Shown: positions 46,940 to 59,930 of the stretch, in pieces
Layout: every line of letters begins with the position of its first letter
Numbering within the stretch: the first letter of the stretch is position 1
Assembly: GCA_050084985.1 (NCBI GenBank)
Contig: JBITNC010000001.1
Span: 147,250,001-147,314,000, forward strand
Reading direction: 5' to 3'
Length of the DNA stretch: 64,000 nucleotides
Source: Nageia nagi
Lineage: Eukaryota; Pinophyta
The notes under the pieces: generated by a model
The model's input: the letters and a program-made list of their open reading frames with translations, nothing else
Database searches by the model: none
Told to the model about the DNA's origin: nothing
Position numbers and translations under genes: made by a program

Positions 46940-47960
46940 GTCCTCTTATTTTTCTTGATCTAATAGATACAAAGATTTGATGCTCTTTGGGTAGATTTTT
47001 CTTTAGGGGACACCAATTTTCATAATGAGCTCCACCATAATTCTAGCATCCATCTTGAGGAGCTTTATTTTATTTTGGAAACTTCTTTGTAGATGTATTA
47101 CGATTTCCTCTTTGATCTAGAAGCCCTTGACCATGGTTTATGACACCTTGATTTCCATTTTTGGGATTTTGATGTTTCTTATGAAATTGTTGATTCCTTT
47201 TATGAAAACCCTTCTTCTTATAACCATTATTTCCAATAAATATGGAGAAATTACCATCCTTGTAACCATGATTATATTCTTTGACCTTTTTATTATTGGT
47301 TTATTATGCTTGATGCTCTGCATTATGATTCTTTTAGTGGGTTTCCTTATCTTTTTTCATCCAAAAACTTGTAGTTCATAAAGTCTTCTTGATACCCAAA
47401 TTACTTTCTTCCCTTTTGGCAAGGTCATACACCTCTTCTAGCATTTTGGGATTCAACATGTTTACCATAGTATTAATCTTGGTATCTAATCCCACAATGA
47501 ATCTATGCACTGTCATGTGATTCTTATCTTTTGGTACATACTTAAGAAGTTTGACAAATCTCTAATTGTAACTTTGAACATTTGTGGATCCTTGTTAAAA
47601 AGTATAGTATATCTCATACTTTCTGTCATAGTACACTTAAGGAATGAATCTCTTGCAAAATGCTCCAATAAATTTTGACCAATTTAGGTACTAGATCTCA
47701 TGCTTAATCTTGTATGCATTCCACCACTCTAGAGTAATATCTTGAAAATTGTATATAGCCCATACTATTTTGGTCTCCAATGATAAGTTTTTCATTGAAA
47801 AGGAGGTTTACACTTCTTATAACCATACTTTCACTTGTTATCCTTCTTACATACCATTAAATTTTGAGATCAAAGATTTCTTAATATCTAATGTAAGTTC
47901 TTATTTAATTCTTACCTAGATTTGATCATCCATCCCTTCAGGTCTTGCTTATCTTAGAAA
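46940..47960 (-). pseudogene. Gag of chromovirus E (broken)
   Basis: It is homologous to 7,985-8,960. The zinc knuckle near 47,015-47,060 reads GC-NYGGAHYENWCPL, keeping the first Cys, the His and the last Cys of a CCHC box. A basic Lys/Asn-rich linker lies at about 47,100-47,340, and the capsid core at 47,400-47,760 is split by stops. No functional product is expected. Confidence 0.72.
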
Positions 47961-48404
47961 ATGTTCTTGTCTTGGAGGTTCATCATGTGGATTTAGCAAA
48001 TTATTTATTTTATCTTATTTTTCCACCACCTACTCTTGTAATATCATGATGACTTCTTCTCCTCTATTTTTTTTAGATTGAACAACTTGAAGAACTTTGA
48101 TTCTCATTTCTAGGAACCTTTCTATTGGCATTCCTCATTATTCTATTTCTTGCATTTTGGTCCCTACCATTTGCATTTTGACCCCTAACATTTCTTTAGC
48201 TTTCCTTGGCATTGGTATTCATGAGAAGACCATTTTTGACACCTTCTCATTGGTTTCATAGAGCTCCATGTACATGTCTTGGAATTTCCATAATTTGGTT
48301 CCACCAAATGGTATTCTTATTTAGCTCAAGCATACTCATCCTGAATTCCTAAACTCTTACAACAAAAGAATCATAAACCATAGGCCTAAGAGTTTGAACT
48401 TGAT

Positions 48405-48416
48405 GCTTTGATACTA
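48405..48416 (-). other. Primer-binding site of chromovirus E
   Basis: The minus strand reads TAGTATCAAAGC one base after the LTR end, a decayed TGGTATCAGAGC-type (initiator-Met tRNA) site. Confidence 0.75.
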
Positions 48417-48417
48417 A

Positions 48418-51400
48418 TGTAATGCATCCTCTTTATTCCTAACATCCAAAATTATAAAATTTCAAATCTATTTTTTTTATTAGTTTAAACACTCAAAAGA
48501 TCTAGGAATGGATTTAGGTGATCCACATGAGCTTGTTAATGTTGCTAGCTAGTCAACACCCACATGGAAAAATTTGGTGAAGTCTAGATTAACCAAACCT
48601 GATCAAATATCTTATGGTGTTCACTCCAAAAGACTCATCATGTTGAGGATATGCCTCACATGTGTGATTTCCACATCATGAGTTATGCAACAGACATTTT
48701 GGACATGATATAGTGGTTTCCTACTTAAGGACCATATCACTTGAGAGAACATACATCCACTAGGTTACACATCCTCACCCAATGATAACCCTCTAACTCA
48801 TAAGAGAAGATAGTTTGTCTTAGGAAAACTTTCTTATGAGAGGGTAACATCATAATGTATGGAATAGTCATCATACTTCTATATGCTTAAATGCAAGTAG
48901 TATGAATACTAAATTACCTTCACCTAATAATTGTAGTTTTATCAACTACTATCCTCATCTAACACCCTTTTGAGGATATGAGATACTAGCCTACCCATAT
49001 CTATCGATTAGGCTCACCATGCAATCTAGCATCCGTATGCCCATATCTCAAGGAGCCATGGGTATTGAAATATTACCCTTGATTGGTTTGTATAGTCTAA
49101 TTAATTTTAATCAAGGTTATAAAATAAAAACCACTCATGTTCTAACAATCTTAATTATTACCATATTGCTTGTAGGAATATTCAAAACAACTTGCTTAGC
49201 AAGTCTCACAATATATCTAGTAGTAACAAAAATATCCCATAAGTATTGTACTATGTAGTCAATACCACTTTATAAAAGTTATCATACTAGTGTTTAGTAA
49301 TGTATCTTGATATGACACTAAAGTTAGATACTATTATAAAGTAAGTATGGCATGAAGTGATCCACACTTAGGGAATATTATTTTGTAATATAATTTAACT
49401 AGGGAGGTTCAACTAATTAATATTCTACTATGTTTTCCTTTATTACCAGATCCATCCAAAAGTGTCATTTTTGGTTGAATCAATTCCTTTAGGGTGATTC
49501 TTTCATCCAACTTGTTGTCAATCATGTATTTATGAATTGATATAGGGTTCAACATACACCTCTAGACTTGATTGATAAATCTTAGTAATATCATTATCAT
49601 ACTATAAAGTAATTCATTTACTAATTTACTTTGATCTGTTATCATTCCCACTTGATCATCTATCCAATCTTTTAAGAGGTAACATTTACTAAAGATGCTA
49701 GTGTCCATTTGTAATATGTTATGTATTCCCAATTTGATTCTTAAAATTCCCTAATTTCTCCTTATTTACTTTTAATTTTATATCATCCTCTTCATTTCAA
49801 TGATAACTCTATACATATTCTCTTAGGGTTTAACTTACTATATATTAAGTGTGAATGTCTAAGAACCTTTTATATACCCATTTATCTAAGGTTACTTCAC
49901 ACCCATACTAAGTTATTTCCTCTTGAAATAAGAATCCTTTCAATTTATAATTAGTAGCCATATATGAGAATAGTGGGATTCCTATTATTTCATTAGATAA
50001 TGAGATCTATATATTGAAATTCATTTTCCCCTAAAATAATCTTCTCCTAGAATGTGATTTATTTAGTTTTATTTAAATCATTCTATTAGTAGAAAATTAC
50101 ACTTCTCTATACTCTAGTTATCCTTTGATTTTATAGCAATAACCATATTTTCTATCTTAAAATCCATTCTTTAACTATATATATAAGATTTCTAATTTAA
50201 CATTAAGGACCCTTTGAAGTTTAAAATTAGTCCAAATAATTATATAAAGGTTACATAAATTTCCATAATTTGCTAGTACAAAAATGATCACATATTAATG
50301 TACAATAAAAGAGGGTAACCTTTATTTTTTAGGATTAATTTTTACAAATTCTAAAAATACATGGTAATTATTTCAAAGCTTGATCTTGATCTTCAATCTC
50401 TAGCATAGATCCTTCTTCATACTCTTGATGTAGAATCTCTATCTTCATATTTTGAGCTATCTTCTAAGGATTAAAGTTATTGGTTCAAGTACTAAGGAGG
50501 TGAAGAGTTTGAGGATCAAGACAACCCTCTTTTTAACTTTCATAATAATGCAAATGTAATTTAACTATGGCCCCTATCAATTAAAACCATTCCATTTACC
50601 TCAAGAGAATATTATGCCTTCTATAAGGCTTACTCCCTTCCTTGGTCACATTAACTTTGCTCAAATAATGTTTTGACCTTATCGTACTACCAATATCATT
50701 TAATCCTTAAATATATTTAAATTTTACACTAGTAATAATTAAAAATTCTTATTCACACTCTCATTAAATCTTGAACAATTAATATTAGAATTATAACAAC
50801 CATTTCATCCTTATTTGGAGGAAATATAATCTTATTCAAAGCAAAGTCATAACCACATTATTAATTATTAATTTTCTCCTTAATCCAATAATATATGAAT
50901 GAACCAATCCTAAATCACATTATTTATAGTATCAATTAATACAATATAGAAATTATTTTTGGCACATTGGTGAAATATCAAAAAGTTCATTTAACGTATA
51001 CCAAAACATGGATGCAATATGTGGATGTATAAAAAAAGCATGTGAAGTATTGATGCAAACATAGTGATTACCAAGGTATTAGGATATTCATAGGATGAAT
51101 ATGATAGAAGAGTGTGCAAGGTGTTTGAAAAAACACCATCTTAGAAAATATAATGATCATAGTATACACAAAATGGGCTCTTTTGACATCAAGAAAATAT
51201 AATGGTCAAGTGTAAAGCTAGACTTTGCAACCTTTTTCAGCATTCTTTTGACATGTACCATCATGGGAGCTTTGAGGATAAGGTATGGAAGTTCATCAAA
51301 GAATAGTTAAAAATGGTTTTACACTAAATGTTGAGATTGAGGGTGCTTCAATAGATGTATGTAAAATGTGAGAGAATACATGAGGATCTACAATTATTGG

Positions 51401-53168
51401 ACCAGATTCATGGATTACAATAATGGCAAGATATGTACACAATGAGTTATCTATAAGGGTGTTGAGGCTATTAAGCAAGTGTAATGCTTAGGATTATGGC
51501 CAAATTTTGAAACATTTGATAGTAACTCTTCCAGTGTGTGTCATTGCGAGAGCTCAAGATGGAGGTATGGAGTTCCATCAAAGATTAGTTGAAATGATTT
51601 CTCAATGGATATTATGGTTGTAAATGCTTAATAAGTAAGTAATACATAAGGTTTGAGAATTATTTTCCAATAGGCATATTTTAAACAAGATTCATGGACT
51701 ACAATGATGGTAGGATATGTACAAAATGGGCTATCTAAAAGGGTTTTGGTGGTTACTAAGAAAATTCAATGCACAAGATTAAAGCTAAATGTTGAAACCT
51801 TTTGCCAACATTTTTCCAATGTTAGCCATCATAGGATCTTTACAATGAATGTTGAACTCTGTTGGGAAGCATGGGAGGAAGACTAAGGAGAGACTCAAAA
51901 ATTTTGTAAGTAAATTCCATGAGCATACATGAGAAAGGAGTTTTCAAATCAACAAAACAAAATACTAATAGGTCATAGGAGTTTGTATTTGAATCCTTTC
52001 CATTAACAAATTTCAAATAGACAATATAAGAAGCTATACTCCTTTTAAAAGGTAAAAAGTATCTACTATCACATGTAGTATATTAAATAAAATAGATAGC
52101 ATGTCCTTTAAAAATGAATAAGAACTCTATAAATAATTAATTTCATAACCCTTTATCAACTAATCCTTCCATACAACATGTTAAATAACACCAAGTAAGA
52201 CAACTTATCTAACTAGGTAGTTTAGCTTTAATATCTAAAATTCAAAAGAATGCACTTGGACTTGAGAGAGGGAGAGGATTCTCTTCTTCACATAACTTTT
52301 CACCCAAATATTAATAATATAATAATAATAAGATAGTATATGATTTTCCTAATTTTCCACCCCTTTATTTATAGCCAAGGAGGTTCAAGTATGTCCAAAT
52401 GAATGTCTACTCATCCCTTTAATAATTTTTGTGGTAGGTCTCAATAAAGTTGTTAATGATTGTAGTGGCATTAAATAGTTTGGACCTATTTTATATTAAC
52501 TAACAAATTAGTGCAAATTATTTCCTATACCTAAAACAAGTAAACAAAACAAGGAGTGCCATATCTCAATTATTTTCATAAACCATTAAATACCTTGTAA
52601 CATCCACAAAGTGACCTTAGTCCTTTCTAACTATTATTTTTTTAAATTTCACTTTAATTTATTGAAAAGTATAAGTTAAAATTTGAATTAAAAATAAGGA
52701 AATATTCCTTGCCCTCTCTTTTTAAATTTAAATTATAAAAATTCATAGTAGAAAGTTAATCACATATTTTACCTATGATGGTCACCTTGTTCTAGAGGAT
52801 AGATTGTTAATACACACACACATTCATCATGAAAATTGATATTCATGACTAATTATTCTACTATGCAAATACATGATCTATGATGATCATTAGGGTTTAT
52901 CTATGAACCAATGTAAATTATTTCCTCACTCTTACCCTTTTGTTCTTGTTACCAATCCACCCTTGGTTCCTTGGGTCTTTTTTATACTTTTCACCTTGAT
53001 TTAACCTTGTGATCTATGTCAAAACATCTCGAAGCTAGTATCAAATTGACACAAATAAATCATATAATCATTCAAAATTTATCATCACATAGCATAATTC
53101 AAATTGAATCTCATTAGGATTCTCAATGGTACTTGAGTCTTAAAAGTACAATTGGGTAGGTTGTTACA
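48418..53168 (-). repeat. Complete 4.75-kb 5' LTR of chromovirus E
   Basis: It runs from TGTAATGCATCC to GGTTGTTACA. Blocks shared with the element A LTRs appear in the same order, such as the stretch near 50,540 with ATGCAAATG...TTTAACTATGG and CACTTGGACTTGAGAGAGGG at 52,253. The middle (about 51,000-51,890) differs from the other LTRs and holds a PPR gene fragment. Confidence 0.85.
51050..51890 (+). pseudogene. Pentatricopeptide-repeat (PPR) protein fragment inside an LTR
   Basis: Plus-strand reading in changing frames gives text typical of plant PLS-class PPR proteins. VKLDFATFFSILLTCTIMGA is at about 51,207-51,270. GMEVHQRIVKNGFTLNVEIE is at about 51,282-51,345. GGMEFHQRLVE is at about 51,560-51,600. 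At 51,690-51,830 come SWTTMMVGYVQNGLSK and LKLNVETFC. Such proteins bind organelle RNA for editing or processing. At least three repeat units are visible, with no intron. Stops and frameshifts show that it is dead. It lies antisense to the LTR's transcription. It is absent from the element A LTRs and probably was captured by, or inserted into, this family. The start and end are approximate. Confidence 0.8.
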
Positions 53169-56100
53169 ACTAAGAATATTCAAAAGTACTATAATTATTC
53201 ATATGCATGATGTGGTACATAAAGTACTACTTTATAAAAACCTCACATGCTAGAAACTAATATCAAGCCTTGAGTTAACACTAAACTCAACTACTTCTAA
53301 CAAGGAGGTGTAGCTTAGAGTGGTCCATACTCAAGGAATATTCTTTTTTGTATATCATTTAGCGAGTTATTATAACAAGAGTTTGACTAATAATATTCTA
53401 TGTATTTTTCCTCATCATTGAGATAACCCTTAAGTTACATCCTTGTAGATTTAGTTCAATCATACGATAAGTTTTAATTCCACATTATCCTTATAGGGTT
53501 TATCACCTCATTTAGGTTAACTTAATGATTATTTCCTATCCTCATTGCTTGAACCAAGTATCTTTTCTCAAGATAATCATCTACATATATAAAGATTCAT
53601 CATATGAGCCTTTTCTTATCTCAAGAATAGGTTTGATTCTATATCCATTCTAACCATATAGTAAGTTTTTTCATCTTTTTTTGAATTATCTATAACACTT
53701 ACGATAAGTCATTACCTATATCATAGGTTACATCTTACCTTAGAACTAATACAATGTTATCTAAATACACTAAATTATCTTCTTTGACACACTTACAAGT
53801 GTCTAGGGATTAAAAGTGTTTTCCATAATTTTGTGCTCATTTAATCACTAGAAAAATTATCTTTATATTGAGGAATCATGAATCCCTTTCCTTTGATGAA
53901 TCAATTTATATGATATTGCTTACATAATATGAATTATATGAGACAACCTTAGTGTATGGCTACTTGGGAAAACTTAGAATTAATTTATAAGTACACCCTT
54001 GAATATAGTTTTATTTCTTACACAAGATACATGTTCATTATTAAAAGTGTAGTAATACTCTATTTCATGATGGAACATTTTTGGATTCAATTATACCACA
54101 TATCACTTAAACAATTTTAAGAACATTCTCATGGAGGGAATCACATCAAATACATTCCTTGAAAAATAATCTACATATGAACCATGGTTTTCTTTATGGA
54201 TACAAATTTGTGTAATTGATAAATCCATCTCAAATCTTGATTAAGTACATGGAGATCATAACCTTTCAAATAAAGGGTAACCCTAATTTTACATCATGAA
54301 TTATAATAATTTAATCATATGTATATTCCCTTACACATAACATAGGGAATTTACTTCACATCATTATAAAGGTATTTCATTGATGAAATTTGTTAGATCT
54401 TCATCCTTTAGAAGTAACTCCTTGCCATCTTCATTCTTCATACTCTTGCAATGGACCAAGGTTCATTGATTTTGAGTACTTAGAGAGGCTTACAAATTTT
54501 GAGGATTGAGAAAACCCATTTTTTAAAACCAAAATGCATATTATCCTAAATGTACCAAAATTCGTTTCAATAATTTAAATATCATATTTATGGACCTTAG
54601 GAGGATTTATGTTCCCACTAGAATCTACCTCCCTTGGTTGTAGGGTAAAATCTTACTTAGCCAAATTACTTAATAATTTCACATACATCAATTTTTTTAA
54701 AGAAAAAATAAACAATTACTAATATCATTTTTCAAAGAATGTAATTCAATATAACTCTACTATTTGATTTTCAAAGTAGTGTTATATCATCATTTCACAA
54801 GACTAAGTAACAATGTAAAAAAAAACATGATCCTCGTACATTCATCCATTCTACCAAAAGCTTTATCTTTTTAATTATAGACTCATATTCTAATATCTTG
54901 AATTATTAAAGTATCTATAATAAATTCAAATTTATTGTATTGTAAGTCCCAAAATAAGATCTAAATTTTAATTCTTCTATAATCAATTTTGGGATAATTA
55001 AAAAAAATATTTATTACCTATGGTGGCATATCATTTCACTTTTTCCAACATAGAGGGGTTTAAGAAAGCTTTCTTAAAAAGGGTAAATAGAGACTCCATT
55101 TTATGTCACTCCCAATGATTGAAGAGAAATTATCTTTGATGATTCATGATTAACATTGGTCATAAAGTTTACATAGGATAATATGTAAGAGTTCCTAAAA
55201 TGCATTCAACAAAATGCCTCATTAAAGTGTGGCCTCATAGGAAATATGATACTATAATTTATTAATACAGTCACCTCACTTAAAGCACCATACCACAATA
55301 TGAATGGGCAAAGGGAATGTATCAATTTGTTTACTATGACATCTCACCTCATATTGACCTAATGAAAGGAAATATGCATAAAGTAGGGACCTAGGTCTTT
55401 CTCTCTAGATGCCCATTTACATAATGATGTTCTTAAATTTTAATGTGCATGGGACATGCAAAAATAGCTACATTGAAAGGCTCCTTAAGTTGTATATTCA
55501 ATGCCCCTTAGAATAGACTCAACATTCATGAAAATAATGGCATTGGCTTCCTATTTGTATCCTCACAAAGATAATGACCATGGGAGTAAAAGCAAGGAGA
55601 GTCCATAACCACATGCAACACCAAGATAAGGCATTAATGAGGTCTTAATATTGAATACCAATGGTCCCATTTTTAAATGCCATGTTTTGAGCCTAGTAAG
55701 GGAAGAGAATGCATGGGAGTATGTAAAAATATCTAGGAAATAATGTCTCTCTAAAATATCAATTTGAGGAACAACATACATCCTAGAGATTCAAGGCTTG
55801 CAAGTGAGGGGAAATGTAGTGGGTGGAAGATAAATTTCTTTTACTAGTATACTATGCTCTAAAATTGCTATAGTTATTTCATGATCCTTCATGACTTGAC
55901 TAGTCACTTCCCACTATTTTTACATTAGTATGTCATATAATGACTATCCATGACTTTTCATGTCATCCAAAAAAATAAAATTTAAAATAAAGATTTTGTA
56001 TCTTTTCATTTACAATTTGACAAAGAGTACAAAACTTCACATGTAAGAATATCAAATAAATACAAAATATATGTCTTCTCAAAGTACTTCAATGTAATAC

Positions 56101-56898
56101 TAATCATAGCAATTATCTTCAATAATATTATCATAAATATTTAAATAAACCTTTCTTCCTTTAAACAAACTATAATAAATTAAAATAAATTCACAACTTA
56201 ACTAAGCATTTTGGCATTAGTATCTAAAATGCAAAAGAGAGCACTTGGGCTTGATAGGAGAGGATTCCTTTCTCCATAGGAATATAGGTAAAGGAGAAAA
56301 GAAATAATAATATTATGATGATTTTATATTTTCCTAAGGGTTCCCCAAGTATTTATAACTAGAGGTTGCTATAATATTTCTAAAAATGTTTTTAATCATC
56401 CAACTCACCAATTTTTGTTTGGATGATGTAGGCATTTTTTGTGGTAGGTCTCAAATAATTTTGTTGGAATGTGTGGTATCATACAAAATAATTTGGACCC
56501 TTTATATTAGGTTATAAAATATCTCCAATTATTTCATGCACCTAACACAAGGAAACAATTTGTGTGGGGATCCCATTTCCATTATTTTCACAAAATCCCA
56601 AAATACCCTTGTAACCTCCACCACATGAAAAATATTCCTTTTAATTATAAATTTTAATTTCACCCAATTTTAATAAAATCCTTAGGTGAAAATTTTAAAA
56701 TTTGAATAAGTAGAATATTGCTTACCTTATTCAAAACTAGTCAATAAATTTCAAAAAAAGCACATCAAATTTTTAACACCCATTTTTACCTGTAGTGATC
56801 CCTTCATCCTATAAGGTAAATTTATTAGTGCACACACATGCATAGAACATAAAAATTAAATATTATATGTAATAATTATGGTATGAATATATATGATT
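53169..56898 (-). repeat. Old chromovirus D LTR, right part
   Basis: It resumes the LTR broken at 43,230. Its first bases (ACTAA...) repeat the target site. Blocks match the LTR of element E: 53,320-53,420 against 49,360-49,430, 54,420-54,540 against 50,420-50,530, and 56,200-56,270 against 52,220-52,290. It stops at 56,898, where another LTR begins, about 300 bases before the expected end. Confidence 0.75.
54990..55870. other. Unrecognised segment in the LTR position that holds PPR in element E
   Basis: Sequence between the flanking LTR blocks is less AT-rich and does not resemble the PPR fragment or the 292-bp repeats of element A. On the minus strand a 72-codon open stretch (MYVVPQIDILERHYFLDIFT, then LTRLKTWHLKMGPLVFNIKT) is followed by protein-like pieces in other frames. 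No family was recognised. It may be another captured host fragment. Confidence 0.4.
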
Positions 56899-57616
56899 TG
56901 TAGACACTTAAAAATTATTTATTGTTTATTTAATAAATCATATTTAGACTCATTAAATGATTAACTGATAATAATACATAAAATAAGATAAATTGTTATT
57001 ACAATGCAATACCATGTGCTAGGACCAATGTAATATCATATACCATGGTTTATATTTTAAATTATCTTGAATATGGAAAATATTATTATTATTGCTATGT
57101 ATCAACTTCCAATCCTTTCTATTTCCTTCCAGGTTATAAATATGGGAGGTGAAGGTTGACATCCCTATCGAATCTCTCTGATGGATGGTTATCCCAAACA
57201 TCAAACTTATAGTGTCTCTTAATGCCACATATCTTGATAAAATTCTTACACTCTCTAAGATCTATTATCTCTTCTTTATACATAATACAAAACATAAAAT
57301 TCCATGCAACCAATAATATACCATTGACACATAGCTAGTGGTGTGCACCTTTTATATTAGGAGGTCTAGATTTTGAGGAATGACTTGTGGTTCCATTCTA
57401 ATTAATATTCATTACAAGATCATATAAAATTTAATTATAATCATTTGAATATTAATTTACATGACATGGCTACTTTCACACTTTGTATCAAGTTTATATA
57501 TTTTATGTACGTTCATTGTATATTTGATATAGAGCGTATCATTATATATTCATTGTATTCATAGATAATTTATTTATTTATGTATTTAATCATTAATTAT
57601 ATTTTTTGGGTCTACA
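56899..57616 (+). repeat. 5' LTR of element F
   Basis: It is 718 bp with inverted ends TGTAGAC and GTCTACA. A TATA box (TTATAAATATGGGAGG) lies at 57,133-57,148, about 235 bases in, similar in placement to element C. The primer site follows directly. Confidence 0.82.
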
Positions 57617-57619
57617 TTT

Positions 57620-57635
57620 TGGTGAACCCAACACT
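57620..57635 (+). other. Primer-binding site of element F
   Basis: TGGTGAACCCAACACT follows the LTR after a TTT spacer. It shares its first ten bases with the site of element C (TGGTGAACCC), suggesting that both use the same tRNA. Confidence 0.7.
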
Positions 57636-57659
57636 CTTACAAACTTAGGTCTCCACCTA

Positions 57660-59920
57660 TGGCATACTTAAAAAAAAATCATGAATCCATTTTCGCTATT
57701 ATTCATCCCTTTACTTGAATCTCTTTGAATAGTGGCTAGAGAAAATGATAAAACTAGAGTTTGTTCTACCTATGTTTCAAAAATGGATTTAAACATAGAG
57801 CAACATAATTTTTATAGATATAAGGTTAATTTAAATGATATTTATACAAGTGTTAGGCATAACCCTAACCTACCTCTAGTCTACAAGCTCTAGTAAGAAA
57901 ATTGATATTATTTGTGAAACTCCTCATATATTTGATACAAATATTGAATATTCTAAATTTAAAACTATAAGTTTGAATATTCATGAGGATAATTCTAATG
58001 ATACTACTGAAATTGTATAATTAGATAGAATTCCTAGCCATATTCAATCTATTAAGGAATTACTATCTGATAGAGAAAAGTTGGAATATTTTCTTATTCA
58101 TAATGTTAAAATTGTTATTGATATTCTAACAAATTATGAGGTATTATAAAACAAATATATAGCTTCATAATCATCATATAGTTTATTTTCTTATGAAAAT
58201 GTAGGTTCAATAAGATGAAGGATTTCTACTATCAATATGGATGTCGCTAATGGTGTGTCATCCTATCAACATGACATGAAGTTGAGATGAAACCTCCTCC
58301 TAAATGCAAAAGCAAAGTAGCTATTGAGAACAATGGCATGAAAACTGAAGATGAAGATTATGCTTACTTGATTCTCAAGCCTAATCACTTTAAAATAGGT
58401 ACACTTTCTAAAGGTAAGGATATTATACAAAATCATAGTCTTAATGTTCAACTTTAAGCACAAGTTACAAATCTTATTAATGATGATTATAAATCTTGAT
58501 TGGTCATTAGAATAGAATAATATCAAAATTGAGATCCTTCATGATATTTAGGACACAATCCCCTTTCATTTGGAGCCTTATACATAATAATTAGAGTTTG
58601 TGATGAAGTTGCTTGATAAATTGGGATATGAAAGAGTAAATAGAATTGGATAATTTCTTGTACTTAAAGAGAATGAACATAGAAATATAAACTTTCCACC
58701 TCAAACCCCTCCACCACTGCCAATAGATAATATACCTATAGTTTCAAATCCAACTGAACAAAGGATAAAGAAATTGGAAAAGGAATTACTTAATGATGAC
58801 ATTGATAATTTCTTATTTTTCTTAAAATGTCCATTAATTGATCATATTATTTGTAAAGTGCTCAATGGAAAAAAGAGTATCAAATTTACAAAGTTATATG
58901 GTTTGCAAGATCCTAGGATGCATGTTAGAAAATTTCAAGAAGAAGCCATGGAATATATACATGATAAAGATTTGCTTGCTAAATTATTTTTACATAGTTT
59001 GAAAGATGATGTATTAAAATGGTACTTTCTTCTTCCTAAAAAGAGTATTGATAAGTATGAGGATTTAATCTATCAATTTTTGTAAAACTTTAAATACAAT
59101 ATTGCTAAAAAAATTCACTTTAAAAATTTGTGTAAAATTAAGCAATTACTTAACTAATATTTGGCTAATTTTGTAAAAAAATGGAAACAAGCTACTAAAA
59201 ATATTGCAATGCCTAAGCAATATTTGAAAGATACATTTACAAATGCATTATTACCTATGTATAAGCTATTAGTTATCTCTAATTGTGATCTGACATTAGG
59301 TGAAATGATGGATGTTTTATTTAAAAAAGAGGCTTGTATTAAAAAACTATATGCTATGCATACTAACAAACCTCAAACATATGATAACAAGAAAACACTT
59401 TTGAAAATAATAAGAAACCTGAAGTAAATAATGTTGATAACAATCATAAAACTCGAACATATAAAAAGAATACCCCTAAAAGAAATAATAAACCTCAGAG
59501 GAAATTTATAGAGCTGATTAATACTATTGATAATATTCTTAACATGCTATTAAAAGAGGAACTTATTGAGCTTCCACCTATTTTTGAACCTAAATTCCCT
59601 AATAGAGTGCCTAAAAATTTTTGATATGAAGAATTTTGTAATTATCATAGGGTTCCTAGACATCTAATAAGAAATTGTAGGACTCTAAGATATATCTTTT
59701 AAGATTTCATTGATAAGAAAGTAATAGGATGGATAATAACACTAATATAGATGATGGACCTATGCATCTTGATAATGGAAAATTAGGAGTGTTCACAAAT
59801 CCCTTACCTCCTTCACAACTTAGAGGGTGCATTGGTATGGTAATTACTTCACATTGTATGAATTATTATTTTACTAATAAACATAGATGCAACAATGAAA
59901 AATCAAAGAATGGTGGATAA
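57660..59920 (+). pseudogene. Gag of element F (broken)
   Basis: The plus-strand reading shows a variable N-terminal part, then FPPQTPPPLPIDNIP (about 58,690-58,740). The capsid core at 58,774-59,085 has LYGLQDPRMHVRKFQEEAME and HSLKDDVLKWYFLLPKKSID. It continues at 59,161-59,427 (MANFVKKWKQATKN, then ALLPMYKLL). A zinc-knuckle-like box at about 59,620-59,720 reads YEEFCNYHRVPRHLIRNCRT. This C-x2-H...H-x4-C form resembles Tat gag. Stops at several points show decay. Confidence 0.75.
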
Positions 59921-59930
59921 GAAATAAAAT

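Larger units (their letters stand above)
43231..53168 (-). mobile_element. Chromovirus E inserted in the LTR of chromovirus D
   Basis: Direct repeat ACTAA flanks it exactly (43,226-43,230 and 53,169-53,173), and the host LTR continues on both sides. The left LTR (43,231-45,074) is truncated and fused to the RNase H end of the internal region. The integrase, polypurine tract and about 2.9 kb of LTR are deleted. Internal gag, protease, RT and RNase H follow, then a primer site and a complete right LTR of 4,751 bp. It is on the minus strand and all frames are broken. Confidence 0.85.
56899..59930 (+). mobile_element. 5' part of a plus-strand Tat-type element F
   Basis: LTR, primer site and gag occur in order on the plus strand. 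The left edge cuts the chromovirus D LTR, so this insertion is later. Protease, pol and a 3' LTR were not found before 64,000, so the element is truncated or runs into unrecognisable sequence. All coding parts are broken. Confidence 0.7.
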
